Source: Streptomyces candidus
Lineage (GTDB): Bacteria; Actinomycetota; Actinomycetes; Streptomycetales; Streptomycetaceae
Direction: 5' to 3'
Assembly (NCBI RefSeq): GCF_014207445.1
Contig: NZ_JACHEM010000003.1
Coordinates: forward strand, 496,001-560,000
Length of the DNA stretch: 64,000 bases
Each line of letters begins with the position of its first letter. The stretch's first letter is position 1. Under the pieces are notes generated by a model. The model had not been told where the DNA came from. It ran no database searches and was given only the letters and a program-made list of their open reading frames with translations. Positions 8,958-17,736 of the stretch are shown here, piece by piece. A program made the translations under genes and the position numbers.

Positions 8958-9257
8958 CTAGTTCTCGTCCTCTGGCGGCCGTTTGGGCGGGCGGCCCCGT
9001 CGCGGCAGCGGGCCCGTGTGCCTGGGAAGGCGTCCCGCGTCCGAGAGCGAGGTGCGCAGCAGGAACTCGATCTGGGCGTTCGTGCTGCGCAGCTCGTCGG
9101 AGGCCCAGCGCGCCAGGGCGTCGTACACCTTGGGGTCGAGCCGGAGCAGTACCTGCTTGCGGGCCTCGCGCCGTGGCCCGGGCGCGGAGTTCCGCGCTCC
9201 GGCCGCCCGGTCCTCGGCCGCCGCGTCCGCCCGCTCCGGCCCCGCGTCGTCGCTCAC
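8958..9257 (-). CDS. Small ribbon-helix-helix-like DNA-binding protein
   Basis: A 99-residue basic protein starting at a GTG that overlaps the SPFH gene stop by 4 nt. The central block (about residues 30-75) reads as a beta strand [19 protein letters not shown] followed by two helices ending in IEFLLRTSL, the pattern of Arc/MetJ ribbon-helix-helix DNA-binding proteins. The N- and C-terminal tails are charged and Pro/Arg-rich. The tight coupling with the SPFH gene, and the perfect palindrome upstream of that operon, make it a candidate autoregulator. Family assignment is from pattern only. Confidence 0.68.
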   Translation of the reverse strand: MSDDAGPERADAAAEDRAAGARNSAPGPRREARKQVLLRLDPKVYDALARWASDELRSTNAQIEFLLRTSLSDAGRLPRHTGPLPRRGRPPKRPPEDEN

Positions 9258-10240
9258 TGGTAGAGCGACCCCGTGTTGATGACCGGCTGGGTGGCGCGGT
9301 CTCCGCACAGCACGACCAGCAGGTTGCTGACCATCGCCGCTTTGCGCTCCTCGTCGAGTTCGACGATGTCCTGCTCGGTGATGCGGGCGAGCGCCTGCTC
9401 GACCATGCCGACCGCCCCCTCGACGATCAGCTTGCGGGCGGCGACCACCGCGCCCGCCTGCTGGCGCTGGAGCATCGCGGAGGCGATCTCCGGCGCGTAC
9501 GCGAGGTGGGTGAAGCGGGACTCGACGATGTGGACGCCCGCCGCTTCCACGCGCGCGTGCAGCTCGACGGCCAGCTTCTCGGTGATTTCCTCGGCGTTGC
9601 CGCGCAGCGAGAGCCCGGCCTCCTCGTGCGCGTCGTACGGGTACTCGATGGCGATGTGCCGGACGGCCGCCTCGGTCTGGGTGGAGACGAACTCCAGGAA
9701 GTCGTCCACCTCGAAGAGGGCCTGGGCGGTGTCCTCGACCCGCCACACGACGACCGCCGCCAGCTCGATCGGGTTGCCGTACGCGTCGTTGACCTTGAGG
9801 ACGGCGGTCTCGTGGTTGCGGACGCGGGTGGAGATCTTGTTGCGGGTGGTGAGGGGGTTCACCCAGCGCAGTCCGTCGGTGCGGATGGTGCCCCGGTAGC
9901 GGCCGAAGAGCTGGACCACGCGGGCCTCGCCCGGCGCGACCATGTTCAGGCCGCTCATGGCGAGCAGCGACCCGAGAAAGAGCAGGATGCCGATGCCGAT
10001 GAGGGCGAACTTTCCGCCGGCGGCGGCGATCGAGGCGCCGAGCACCACCAGTGCCACGGCCGCGACGACGCCGAGCAGGCCCAGCAGCAGGGCGAGCCCG
10101 CCGGGGATGCTGTGCGCCGGGAACTCGGTGACGCGGGGTGCGGGCATCTCCGGGAGGTCCGGCGAGCGGGTGTCGGAGCTGTCGGTGGGGCGGGTGGGGT
10201 CGGAGGGGTCGTGGGACGGTCCGTTGGCTGTGTGGGTCAT
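9254..10240 (-). CDS. SPFH/Band 7 domain membrane protein
   Basis: A 328-residue protein. Two closely spaced hydrophobic segments lie at residues ~43-90 ([20 protein letters not shown] and [19 protein letters not shown]). A Band 7/SPFH domain then runs to ~residue 290, starting with [14 protein letters not shown] and including [17 protein letters not shown]. Such stomatin-like proteins assemble on membranes, scaffold microdomains and often partner with proteases. The ATG at 10240 follows a GGGGAA ribosome-binding site and gives the normal N-terminus. It is translationally coupled to the ribbon-helix-helix gene downstream. The specific role is unknown. Confidence 0.9.
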   Translation of the reverse strand: MTHTANGPSHDPSDPTRPTDSSDTRSPDLPEMPAPRVTEFPAHSIPGGLALLLGLLGVVAAVALVVLGASIAAAGGKFALIGIGILLFLGSLLAMSGLNMVAPGEARVVQLFGRYRGTIRTDGLRWVNPLTTRNKISTRVRNHETAVLKVNDAYGNPIELAAVVVWRVEDTAQALFEVDDFLEFVSTQTEAAVRHIAIEYPYDAHEEAGLSLRGNAEEITEKLAVELHARVEAAGVHIVESRFTHLAYAPEIASAMLQRQQAGAVVAARKLIVEGAVGMVEQALARITEQDIVELDEERKAAMVSNLLVVLCGDRATQPVINTGSLYQ

Positions 10241-10611
10241 GCGGTTCCCCGTTCTCTGAAGCACTTCACGCATGGGCGTCGCTCTGCCGGCCACGGTCAC
10301 TGCTGAGCTAGCAAAGTGATATCACTTTAACGCGTCCCGCCGTGCCTGCCCAGAGGTGTGCCGCCCCCGTCCGGAAGGATCAGGAGGTGAATCGGACTCG
10401 TTTCCTCAACTTCGCTCACTCCTGGCAACCTTTGAGGCTCCCCGTTCGTCGGTTCCTTGGGGGGAGGTGCTGATTGTCACGTCCGCAAAAGGCGTGATCT
10501 GCGGCTATTTGTCCAAGTCGACGGTGTTAGCTTTCTGAGCTGATCCGGCGATAGTTCGGTGAGTATGGGCGAGCTATGCGAGCGATGACTGAGAAGCGGA
10601 GCAACTGACCA
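10241..10611. promoter_or_regulatory. Divergent promoter region, SPFH operon / penicillin-binding protein
   Basis: This 371-bp gap has no convincing gene; a short open frame at 10356-10538 lacks coding character. Its main feature is the perfect palindrome AAAGTGATATCACTTT at 10313-10328, 73 bp upstream of the SPFH start and markedly AT-rich. The rest presumably holds the promoter of the penicillin-binding protein gene. Confidence 0.5.
10313..10328. promoter_or_regulatory. Perfect 16-bp palindrome, candidate operator
   Basis: AAAGTGATATCACTTT is exactly self-complementary. It stands alone in GC-rich DNA upstream of the SPFH/ribbon-helix-helix operon. Ribbon-helix-helix repressors bind short palindromes of this type, so the product of the gene at 8958-9257 is the obvious candidate. 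This link is inferred. Confidence 0.6.
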
Positions 10612-12960
10612 ATGGGCCGTGCGGATGCGCGAAAGGCCCGGCAGCGTGGGTCGCGCCGGGCGCAGACGGAGAGGACCGGCATACGCCGCTTCTTCACCTG
10701 GAAGAAGGTGCTCGGTACTTTTGTCGGACTCTGCCTGCTCGGGATGGCGGGCTTCGTCGCCCTCTACATGCTCACCGAGATCCCCGCGGGCAACGCGGCG
10801 GCGAAGGTCCAGAGCAACGTCTACAAGTACAGCGACGGCGAGGTTTTCGCACGCACCGGCCAGGACGGCGCGTACGACCGTGAGAACGTCTCGCTCGACA
10901 AGATCCCCGAGAAGGTCCAGAAGACCTTCGTCGCCGCCGAGAACATGTCGTTCTACGAGGACGAGGGCATCGACTTCAAGGGCACGGCCCGAGGCGTGCT
11001 CAACACCCTCACCGGCAAGGGCAAGCAGGGTGGTTCGACGATTACCCAGCAGTACGTGAAGAACTACTACCTCACCCCTGAGCAGACGGTCAGCCGCAAG
11101 CTCAAGGAGCTGGTGATTTCCCTCAAGGTCGACAACAAGTACGACAAGAACACGATCCTCCTCGGGTACATCAACACCAGCTACTACGGGCGCGGCGCCG
11201 CCGGGATCCAGGCCGCCGCCCAGGCGTACTACCGCAAGGACGCCGAGAAGCTCACCGTCGAGGAGGGTGCCTACCTGGCGGCCCTGCTCCAGGCGCCCAG
11301 CAGCTACGACGTGCTGAACGCGACGCCGACGAACAAGAAGCTCGTCATGGACCGCTGGAACTACGTCCTGGACAACATGGTCAAGATGGGCGAGCTGAAG
11401 CAGGCCGACCGGGCCGGAATGAAGTTCCCGATGCCCGAGCCCGTCCGGGCCGACCCCGGGCTCAAGGGCCAGACCGGCTACCTCGTCCAGGCGGCCGAGC
11501 AGCAGCTGAAGGTGCGCGAGAAGGTCGACGAGAAGCAGCTCGCGGCCGGCGGCTGGCAGATCACCCTCAACATCGACAAGAAGCGGCAGCAGGCCCTGGA
11601 GAAGGCCGTTCAGCGCCAGTTGGAGTCCAAGCTCGACCGCAAGGGCAACAAGGTCGACTCGACCGTCCAGGCGGGCGCCACCTCGGTGGACCCCAGGACC
11701 GGCAACGTCGTCGCGCTGTACGGCGGAGCGGACTTCCTCACGCACCAGGTCAGCAACGCGACCCGCACCGACTACCAGCCCGCCTCCACCTTCAAGCCGT
11801 TCATCTTCGCCGCCGCACTGGAGAACAACTCCGAGACGCAGGACGGCGAACCGATCACGGCGAACACCGTCTACAGCGGCAAGAGCAAGCGTCCCGTCGA
11901 AGGCAGCGAGATCCCGTTCGCCCCGGAGAACGAGGACAACGAGAGCTACGGCGACATCACCGTCCAGACGGCGATGGCCAAGTCCGTCAACTCCGTCTTC
12001 GCGCAGATGATCGTGGACGTCGGGCCCAAGCTCACGAAGGAGGTCGCGCTGCGGGCCGGCATGCGCGAGCGGGGCGACTTCGGCGAGGTCCCCGCGATGT
12101 CGCTCGGCACCATGCGCGCCAGCACCATGGACATGGCGGGCGCGTACGGCTCCCTCGCCGCCCACGGCAAGAAGATCATCCCCTCGATCATCAAGGAGGC
12201 CGAGCACAAGGACCTCGCGAAGATCCGGCCCGAGGCGCTCAAGGACGCCGGGGGCCTCCAGCGGGAGACCGCCGACACCGTGACCTCCGTCCTGCAGAAC
12301 GTGATGAAGGAGGGCTCGGGCGTGAACGCCGACAGCGGCGAGTACAACGCGGCGGGCAAGACCGGAACCTCCGAGAACAACCGGGCGGCCTGGTTCGCCG
12401 GGTACACCCCCAGGCTCGCCACCGCCGTCGCCCTCTTCGGCCAGGACCCCAAGACCGGCCGCCAGGTCTCCCTCACCGGCACCGCCAGCGCGGGCCGCGC
12501 CAACGGCGGCGGCTTCCCCGCCCGAATCTGGCGCGACTACACGCTGGGCGCGCTCAGCAGCAAGGAAAAGGCCGCCCAGTTCGACCTGGAGGTCAGGGCG
12601 GGCGCCGACTTCCGGACACCGCCCCCGCCGCCGCCCACCACGCCCCCGCCGGCCACCGAGACGCCCACCCAGGAGGCGACGACGCCCCCGCCGGTGACCG
12701 ACACACCCGAGCCGCCGAAGTACACGCCCCCGCCGACCCGCACCCCGCCGGGCGACGGCGGCAACGGCAACGGTGGCGGCAACGCCAACGGAGGCGAGGG
12801 CGGCGGCGACAACGGCGGCACCCCGCCCGACCCCGACCCGGGCACCGATCCGGACCCGGGCACCGGCCAGCCCGGCGGCGCCAACCAGGGCGGCGACACG
12901 GTCGGCAAACCGGGCGGCAACGTCAACGGCGGCGACGGGCAGTGGCCCCCGCAGCCGTAG
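10612..12960 (+). CDS. Bifunctional penicillin-binding protein (class A, transglycosylase/transpeptidase)
   Basis: A 782-residue class A PBP that polymerises and crosslinks peptidoglycan outside the membrane. A basic cytoplasmic tail precedes one membrane anchor (residues ~33-60). The glycosyltransferase domain follows, with catalytic Glu E110 in FVAAENMSFYEDEGID and GGSTITQQYVKN. The transpeptidase domain has S392-T-F-K395, S458-V-N460 and K583-T-G. The last ~120 residues are a disordered Pro/Thr then Gly/Asn/Asp-rich tail typical of Streptomyces PBPs. It is transcribed alone from a promoter in the 371-bp gap and followed by two hairpins. Confidence 0.95.
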   Translation: MGRADARKARQRGSRRAQTERTGIRRFFTWKKVLGTFVGLCLLGMAGFVALYMLTEIPAGNAAAKVQSNVYKYSDGEVFARTGQDGAYDRENVSLDKIPEKVQKTFVAAENMSFYEDEGIDFKGTARGVLNTLTGKGKQGGSTITQQYVKNYYLTPEQTVSRKLKELVISLKVDNKYDKNTILLGYINTSYYGRGAAGIQAAAQAYYRKDAEKLTVEEGAYLAALLQAPSSYDVLNATPTNKKLVMDRWNYVLDNMVKMGELKQADRAGMKFPMPEPVRADPGLKGQTGYLVQAAEQQLKVREKVDEKQLAAGGWQITLNIDKKRQQALEKAVQRQLESKLDRKGNKVDSTVQAGATSVDPRTGNVVALYGGADFLTHQVSNATRTDYQPASTFKPFIFAAALENNSETQDGEPITANTVYSGKSKRPVEGSEIPFAPENEDNESYGDITVQTAMAKSVNSVFAQMIVDVGPKLTKEVALRAGMRERGDFGEVPAMSLGTMRASTMDMAGAYGSLAAHGKKIIPSIIKEAEHKDLAKIRPEALKDAGGLQRETADTVTSVLQNVMKEGSGVNADSGEYNAAGKTGTSENNRAAWFAGYTPRLATAVALFGQDPKTGRQVSLTGTASAGRANGGGFPARIWRDYTLGALSSKEKAAQFDLEVRAGADFRTPPPPPPTTPPPATETPTQEATTPPPVTDTPEPPKYTPPPTRTPPGDGGNGNGGGNANGGEGGGDNGGTPPDPDPGTDPDPGTGQPGGANQGGDTVGKPGGNVNGGDGQWPPQP

Positions 12961-12987
12961 CCGGCCCGCACGCAGGGCGCTGACGAC

Positions 12988-13022
12988 GGCGGGCCCCACC
13001 CCGACCCGGGGCGGGGCCCGCC
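12988..13022 (+). terminator. Hairpin after the PBP gene
   Basis: A 16-bp stem with one mismatch (12988-13003 with 13007-13022) and a 3-nt loop lies 27 bases after the PBP stop. Confidence 0.7.
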
Positions 13023-13063
13023 GCCTCCGTACCGTGCGGCACTCCGCTCGATCCCGTACGACG

Positions 13064-13100
13064 GCGGGGCCCGTCCTGTGCGTACCAGGACGGGCCCCGC
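13064..13100. terminator. Hairpin between convergent PBP and SpoIIE-phosphatase genes
   Basis: A perfect 15-bp stem (13064-13078 with 13086-13100) with a 7-nt loop lies in the convergent gap and probably ends the minus-strand phosphatase transcript. Confidence 0.75.
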
Positions 13101-13142
13101 GGTTGTCCGTGCCGTCGCCCGCCGGGTGCGGCGAGCGGGCAT

Positions 13143-15143
13143 TCAGTGCGGCGGCTCCGCCGCCGACCCCGGCAGCCCCAGCTCGAACCACACGACCTTG
13201 CCGCTGCTCAAGCGGGTCGCGCCCCACTTGCGGGCCAGCCGGTTCACCAGGAACAGGCCCCGCCCGCCCTCGTCGGTGTCCCGTGCCCGCCGCTGCCGGG
13301 GCAGCTGCGGCGAGTCGTCGCCGACCTCGCACCGCAGCACGTCCGTACGCAGCAGCCGCAGCGTCACCGGGCGCTCCGCGTAGCGCACCGCATTCGTCAC
13401 GACCTCGCTGACGAGCAGTTCCACCGAGTCCGACAGCTCCTCCAGGCCCCAGCGCTCCAGCGCGCGCCGGGCCAGACGCCGCGCCCGCCCCGGAGCCTGC
13501 TCCTCCGGTTCCAGGAACCAGTACGCGACGTCGCTCGGCGCGATCCCGTCGAACCGGGCGGCCAGCAGCGCGATGTCGTCGTCCCGGTCACCGGGCCCGA
13601 GCATGTCGAGCACGTCGTCGCAGAGCGCCTCAAGGGGCGGCGGGTGGTCGGGGCCGGTCAACTGGGCGGTGGCGGCGAGGCGTTCCCTCAGTTGCTCGAT
13701 GCCCGTCCACACGTCCCGCAGCCGGGACTCGACCAGGCCGTCGGTGTACAGGAGCAGCGTCGCGCCGGCCGGAGCGTCCAGCTCCACGGCCTCGAAGTCG
13801 ACGCCGCCGACCCCGATCGGCGCCCCCGGCGGCACCCGCAGCACCTCCGCGCGCCCTCCCAGGTGCAGCAGGATGGGCGGCGGGTGCCCGGCGTTGGCGA
13901 TGGTGATCCGGTGCGACACCGGGTCGTACACGGCGTACATGCAGGTCGCCATGCGGTCGGTGCCGAGCCGCTGCGCCTGCTCGTCGAGGTGGTGGAGCAC
14001 CTCCTGCGGCGGCAGGTCCAGTCCGGCGAGGGTCTGGGCCGTCGTACGGAACTGCCCCATGATCGCCGCCGAGGTCATGGAGTGCCCCATGACGTCGCCC
14101 ACCACCAGCGCCACCCGGCTGCCCGGCAGCGGAATCGCGTCGTACCAGTCCCCGCCCACCCGAGCGGTCTCGGCGGCCGGGAGGTAGCGCGACGCGAGCT
14201 TGACGCCGGTCGGCTTCGGCAGCGAGTCCGGCAGCATCGTCCGCTGCAACTCGTCCGCGATGTACGCCTCGCGCCCGTACAGAACGGCCTTGTCGATGCC
14301 CAGCGCGGTGTGCGTCGCCAACTGCGCCGCGACCAGCAGGTCATTGGTCTCGAACGCGGACCGCTCGGGCCTGCGCAGGAAGACGGCCGCACCGATCACC
14401 CGGCGGCGGCCCCGGAGCGGGGCGAGTATCGCGCGCCGCCCGTCGGGCAGCGCGCACTCCCGGCCGAGCAGCTCCGGCAGGGCGATCCGGGCCGCCGACG
14501 CGTCCCCGAACACCGGCCGCACGCCGCGCAGCACCTCGGCCAGCGCGCCGCCGCTGAGCACCTCGCAGAGCTGCTGCGCGGGCGAACCGTCGCCGACCAC
14601 GGCGTCCAGCTCCTCGACGGCCTCCGGTGACTCGCCGAGGTCACCGGGCCGCAGCCGGTCCGTGCGCCGCAGCCGCAGCATGAAGGGCACGGCGGGCCGC
14701 TCGTCCCCGACGGGCAGCGGATCGCGCAGATACACCAGGATCGCGTCCGAGAACGTCGGCACGGTCGCCCGGCACAGCCCGAGCACGATCTCGTCCAGGT
14801 CGATGCCGCGGGCGATCCGCCGGGTCGCGGCCCCGACGAACCGGAGCCGGTCGCCCTCGGTACGGGCTGGCTGGGCGGGCGTGCTGTGCCCGCCGGGCCC
14901 CGCGGGACCGCCGGGGGCACCCGGGCCGCCGGGGCCGGTGGGGCCGCCCGGACCGCCGGGGCCCGTGGGGGCGCCCGGTTTGCCCGGTCCGCCCGGGGCC
15001 GCCGGTCCTGCCGGGGCGGGCACCGCGGCCGTCGTCGGCCGCGCGCCCTCCTCCTGCGGCTCCTGCCGTGGCCGGGCGCGTTCCTGCGGCCCGGCAGCCA
15101 ACGGCTGCCGGCCTTCGTGCGAGGTGGACTGCTGCTCCGTCAC
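13143..15143 (-). CDS. GAF - SpoIIE-type PP2C phosphatase - HATPase regulatory protein
   Basis: About 666 residues. The order is a low-complexity collagen-like Gly/Pro stretch (about residues 45-95), a GAF-like sensor (~105-300), and a SpoIIE-type PP2C phosphatase (~310-525, with ARVGGDWYDAIPLPG, VVGDVMGHS, LLLYTDGLVE and DRDDDIALLAAR). An HspATPase_c anti-sigma-type kinase domain follows (~540-655, with LVSEVVTNAVRYA and DEGGRGLFLVNRLA). Such proteins control anti-sigma-antagonist phosphorylation and hence sigma-B-like stress sigma factors. The start is uncertain: the GTG at 15143 (VTEQQSTS) gives a sensible N-terminus but has a weak ribosome-binding site, and the frame stays open to 15263. 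Confidence 0.88.
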   Translation of the reverse strand: MTEQQSTSHEGRQPLAAGPQERARPRQEPQEEGARPTTAAVPAPAGPAAPGGPGKPGAPTGPGGPGGPTGPGGPGAPGGPAGPGGHSTPAQPARTEGDRLRFVGAATRRIARGIDLDEIVLGLCRATVPTFSDAILVYLRDPLPVGDERPAVPFMLRLRRTDRLRPGDLGESPEAVEELDAVVGDGSPAQQLCEVLSGGALAEVLRGVRPVFGDASAARIALPELLGRECALPDGRRAILAPLRGRRRVIGAAVFLRRPERSAFETNDLLVAAQLATHTALGIDKAVLYGREAYIADELQRTMLPDSLPKPTGVKLASRYLPAAETARVGGDWYDAIPLPGSRVALVVGDVMGHSMTSAAIMGQFRTTAQTLAGLDLPPQEVLHHLDEQAQRLGTDRMATCMYAVYDPVSHRITIANAGHPPPILLHLGGRAEVLRVPPGAPIGVGGVDFEAVELDAPAGATLLLYTDGLVESRLRDVWTGIEQLRERLAATAQLTGPDHPPPLEALCDDVLDMLGPGDRDDDIALLAARFDGIAPSDVAYWFLEPEEQAPGRARRLARRALERWGLEELSDSVELLVSEVVTNAVRYAERPVTLRLLRTDVLRCEVGDDSPQLPRQRRARDTDEGGRGLFLVNRLARKWGATRLSSGKVVWFELGLPGSAAEPPH

Positions 15144-15408
15144 GCGTGGGGTTCCGTCCGTCCGGGGAGCTCGTGCGATGCAATCGCTGCCTGCGGTATA
15201 CCCGCTCTGCGGGCGGCGTCGACAGAACGGTGGCCTGTGAACGTTACAGAACCGCACGCACATTTGTGCAGGTTCACAGAACCACCCCCCTGTGGTGACA
15301 TACGGTCAGGTGGTGCTCCACACCCGGTAGTTGAAGCATCCGACCACTGCGTGCGCGGCCTTCCGGAGGACGATCCTACGTTTGGACCCCGGGGGCGCAT
15401 CAAGAGTC
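15144..15408 (-). promoter_or_regulatory. Upstream region of the phosphatase gene
   Basis: This 265-bp gap separates the DUF402 stop from the phosphatase start. I see no gene or strong hairpin. It should hold the phosphatase promoter, and part may be coding if the longer start is used. Confidence 0.35.
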
Positions 15409-16101
15409 TCACGTCGCCATGCGGGCCGGGGTGCGGTCCCAGTCGTCCGGCAGCTCGGGCACGCCCCAGCGCGGATCCGGCCGCCAGTCCTCCCAGCCGT
15501 CACGGAACGGCGTCCCCCATGTCTCGATCTGCCGCACGGCCGCCCGCCCGGCCTCCCGTACGCGTGCGGCCTGCTCCTCGTCCATCAGCCCGACCCGCAG
15601 CGCCTCGGCGAACTCGTCCTCGTCCAGCCACATCCAGCGCCCGTCCGGCGCGACCGCGATGTCCAGGAAGTGGTCCTGCGAATCCACCCCGCCCGACCAC
15701 CGCGACCGGGGCTCCTCCAGGTTCACGTACCAGTTCTTGAACCGCCATCCGCGTTCCCAGAACAGCCACACCGACCACGGATCGCCGGGCCGCGCGAGCT
15801 TGAGCACCCCGGTGCCGAACCACCGCGACGTGGTCGTCGTCCGCGCCTTCGTGTACCGCGTCGCGAGCGGCTCCTGATGCACCGAAGTGCCGTCCAGCAA
15901 CACGGGCTTGACGCACTCGGTCCCCGGCGCCATCCACACCGCGAGCAGCTCGTCCGTGTCCTGCACCACCGTCACGGGACGGCAGATGTGCAGGCCGGCG
16001 GAGGCGTTGTCCCGGTACCGCCAGAGGATCCGGTCCCCGGCGGCCCACCTGCCGCCGACCGCCCCGGCCCCGTTCGTGTCCACGTCCACGTGCTCTGTCA
16101 T
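15409..16101 (-). CDS. DUF402 domain-containing protein
   Basis: A 230-residue protein with the DUF402 pattern: RWAAGDRILWRYR near the N-terminus, then WFGTGVLKLARPGDPWSVWLF, RFKNWYVNLEEP and DHFLDIAVAPDGRWMWLDEDEF around residues 120-160. In characterised DUF402 proteins the conserved acidic residues bind divalent metal and some hydrolyse nucleoside di- or triphosphates. Whether this one does is unknown. It lies downstream of fumC on the same strand with an 89-bp gap and may be co-transcribed. Confidence 0.82.
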   Translation of the reverse strand: MTEHVDVDTNGAGAVGGRWAAGDRILWRYRDNASAGLHICRPVTVVQDTDELLAVWMAPGTECVKPVLLDGTSVHQEPLATRYTKARTTTTSRWFGTGVLKLARPGDPWSVWLFWERGWRFKNWYVNLEEPRSRWSGGVDSQDHFLDIAVAPDGRWMWLDEDEFAEALRVGLMDEEQAARVREAGRAAVRQIETWGTPFRDGWEDWRPDPRWGVPELPDDWDRTPARMAT

Positions 16102-16190
16102 GAACGGATTTTAGGAGGGCGGGGGCGGTGGCGCAGCGATTTGGATCACGGGACGCCGCCGCGCCCCCGCCCGCCCCGGCTCGTCCGGCG

Positions 16191-17630
16191 TCACGGCCGC
16201 GTCATGCTCAGCACGTCCAGGGCGGCGTCCAGCTGCTCCTCCGTGAGGTTGCCGCGCTCCACGTAGCCGCCCTCGACGACGACCTCGCGGATCGTCCTGC
16301 GTTCGGCGACCGCCTTCTTGGCGACCTTCGCGGCCTCCTCGTACCCGAGGTACTTGTTGAGGGGGGTCACCACGGAGGGGGAGGACTCCGCGTACTCCAG
16401 GGCGCGCTCGCGGTTCGCCGTGATGCCGTCGACGGTGCGGTCGGCCAGCAGGCGGGTGGAGTTGGCGAGGAGACGGACGGACTCCAGGACGTTCTTGGCG
16501 ATGACCGGGAGCATCACGTTCAGCTCGAAGTTGCCCGCCGCGCCCGCGACGGCGACCGTCGTGTCGTTGCCGGTGACCTGGGCCGCCACCATCAGGACCG
16601 CCTCGGGGACCACCGGGTTGACCTTGCCCGGCATGATCGACGAGCCGGGCTGGAGGTCGGGCAGGTTGATTTCGGCCAGTCCGGTGCGCGGGCCGCTGGC
16701 CATCCACCGCAGATCGTTGGCGATCTTGGTGAGGGAGACGGCGATCGTGCGGAGCTGGCCGGACGTCTCGACGAGGCCGTCCCGGGCGCCCTGGGCCTCG
16801 AAGTGGTCGCGGGCCTCGGTGAGGGGCAGGCCGGTGGTGCGGGCGACCTCGGCGATGACGGCGGCGGAGAAACCGGGCGGGGTGTTGATGCCCGTACCGA
16901 CGGCCGTGCCGCCCAGCGGGAGCTCGGCGAGCCGGGGGAGGGAGGAGCGGAGGCGCTCGACGCCGTACCGCACCTGCGCCGCGTAGCCGCCGAACTCCTG
17001 GCCGAGGGTGACTGGGGTGGCGTCCATCAGGTGCGTACGACCGGACTTCACCACGTCCGCGAACTCGGCCGACTTGCTCTCCAGGGCGGCGGCGAGGTGT
17101 TCGAGGGCGGGGATCAGGTCGTGGGTGACGGCGGCCGTCGCGGCGATGTGGATCGAGGACGGGAACACGTCGTTGGAGGACTGGGAGGCGTTGACGTGGT
17201 CGTTGGGGTGGACGGAGCCGCTGGACGAGTCCGCCTGGCCGAGGGAGGCGTGGGCGCTTTTCAGCCGCTCGGTCGCGAGGGTGGCGACGACCTCGTTCAT
17301 GTTCATGTTCGAGGACGTGCCGGAGCCGGTCTGGAAGACGTCCACCGGGAAGTGCTCGTCCCAGTCGCCGCGCGCCACCTCCCGTGCCGCATCGGCGACC
17401 GCCTCCGCCACGTCCTTGTCCAGGACGCCCAGTTCGGCGTTGACCTTCGCGGCCGCCGCCTTGATGTGGGCGAGGGCCTCGATGTGGGCGCGTTCCAGGC
17501 GCTGGCCGGAGATGGGGAAGTTCTCCACGGCCCGCTGTGTCTGCGCACGCCACTTGGCGTGGGCGGGGACCCGTACCTCACCCATGGAGTCGTGCTCGAT
17601 CCGGAAATCCTGTGCGTCGTCGGTCGTCAT
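16191..17630 (-). CDS. fumC: Class II fumarate hydratase
   Basis: A 479-residue class II fumarase interconverting fumarate and L-malate in the TCA cycle, without an iron-sulphur cluster. The superfamily signature [11 protein letters not shown] is around residue 330. [14 protein letters not shown] and [14 protein letters not shown], the substrate-binding segments, lie near residues 110-160. Length is normal. The ATG at 17630 follows AGGAGGT. A class I fumarase gene lies 3.4 kb away, so the genome encodes both unrelated enzymes. Confidence 0.97.
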   Translation of the reverse strand: MTTDDAQDFRIEHDSMGEVRVPAHAKWRAQTQRAVENFPISGQRLERAHIEALAHIKAAAAKVNAELGVLDKDVAEAVADAAREVARGDWDEHFPVDVFQTGSGTSSNMNMNEVVATLATERLKSAHASLGQADSSSGSVHPNDHVNASQSSNDVFPSSIHIAATAAVTHDLIPALEHLAAALESKSAEFADVVKSGRTHLMDATPVTLGQEFGGYAAQVRYGVERLRSSLPRLAELPLGGTAVGTGINTPPGFSAAVIAEVARTTGLPLTEARDHFEAQGARDGLVETSGQLRTIAVSLTKIANDLRWMASGPRTGLAEINLPDLQPGSSIMPGKVNPVVPEAVLMVAAQVTGNDTTVAVAGAAGNFELNVMLPVIAKNVLESVRLLANSTRLLADRTVDGITANRERALEYAESSPSVVTPLNKYLGYEEAAKVAKKAVAERRTIREVVVEGGYVERGNLTEEQLDAALDVLSMTRP

Positions 17631-17736
17631 CGTCGTCGTACCTCCTGTGAAAGTTGAGCGGTTGTCCTGTCCTGGGTATTCCCATCTGGGCTACCGGCCA
17701 GTAAATACCTCGGGTAACCACACCCGGGGAGGCGCA

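Noticed and set aside
10356..10538. 60-codon open frame in the SPFH/PBP gap
   Set aside because: No ribosome-binding site, atypical codon use and no recognisable motif.
10477..13332. 951-codon minus-strand frame
   Set aside because: It is the mirror of the penicillin-binding protein gene, which carries all catalytic motifs.
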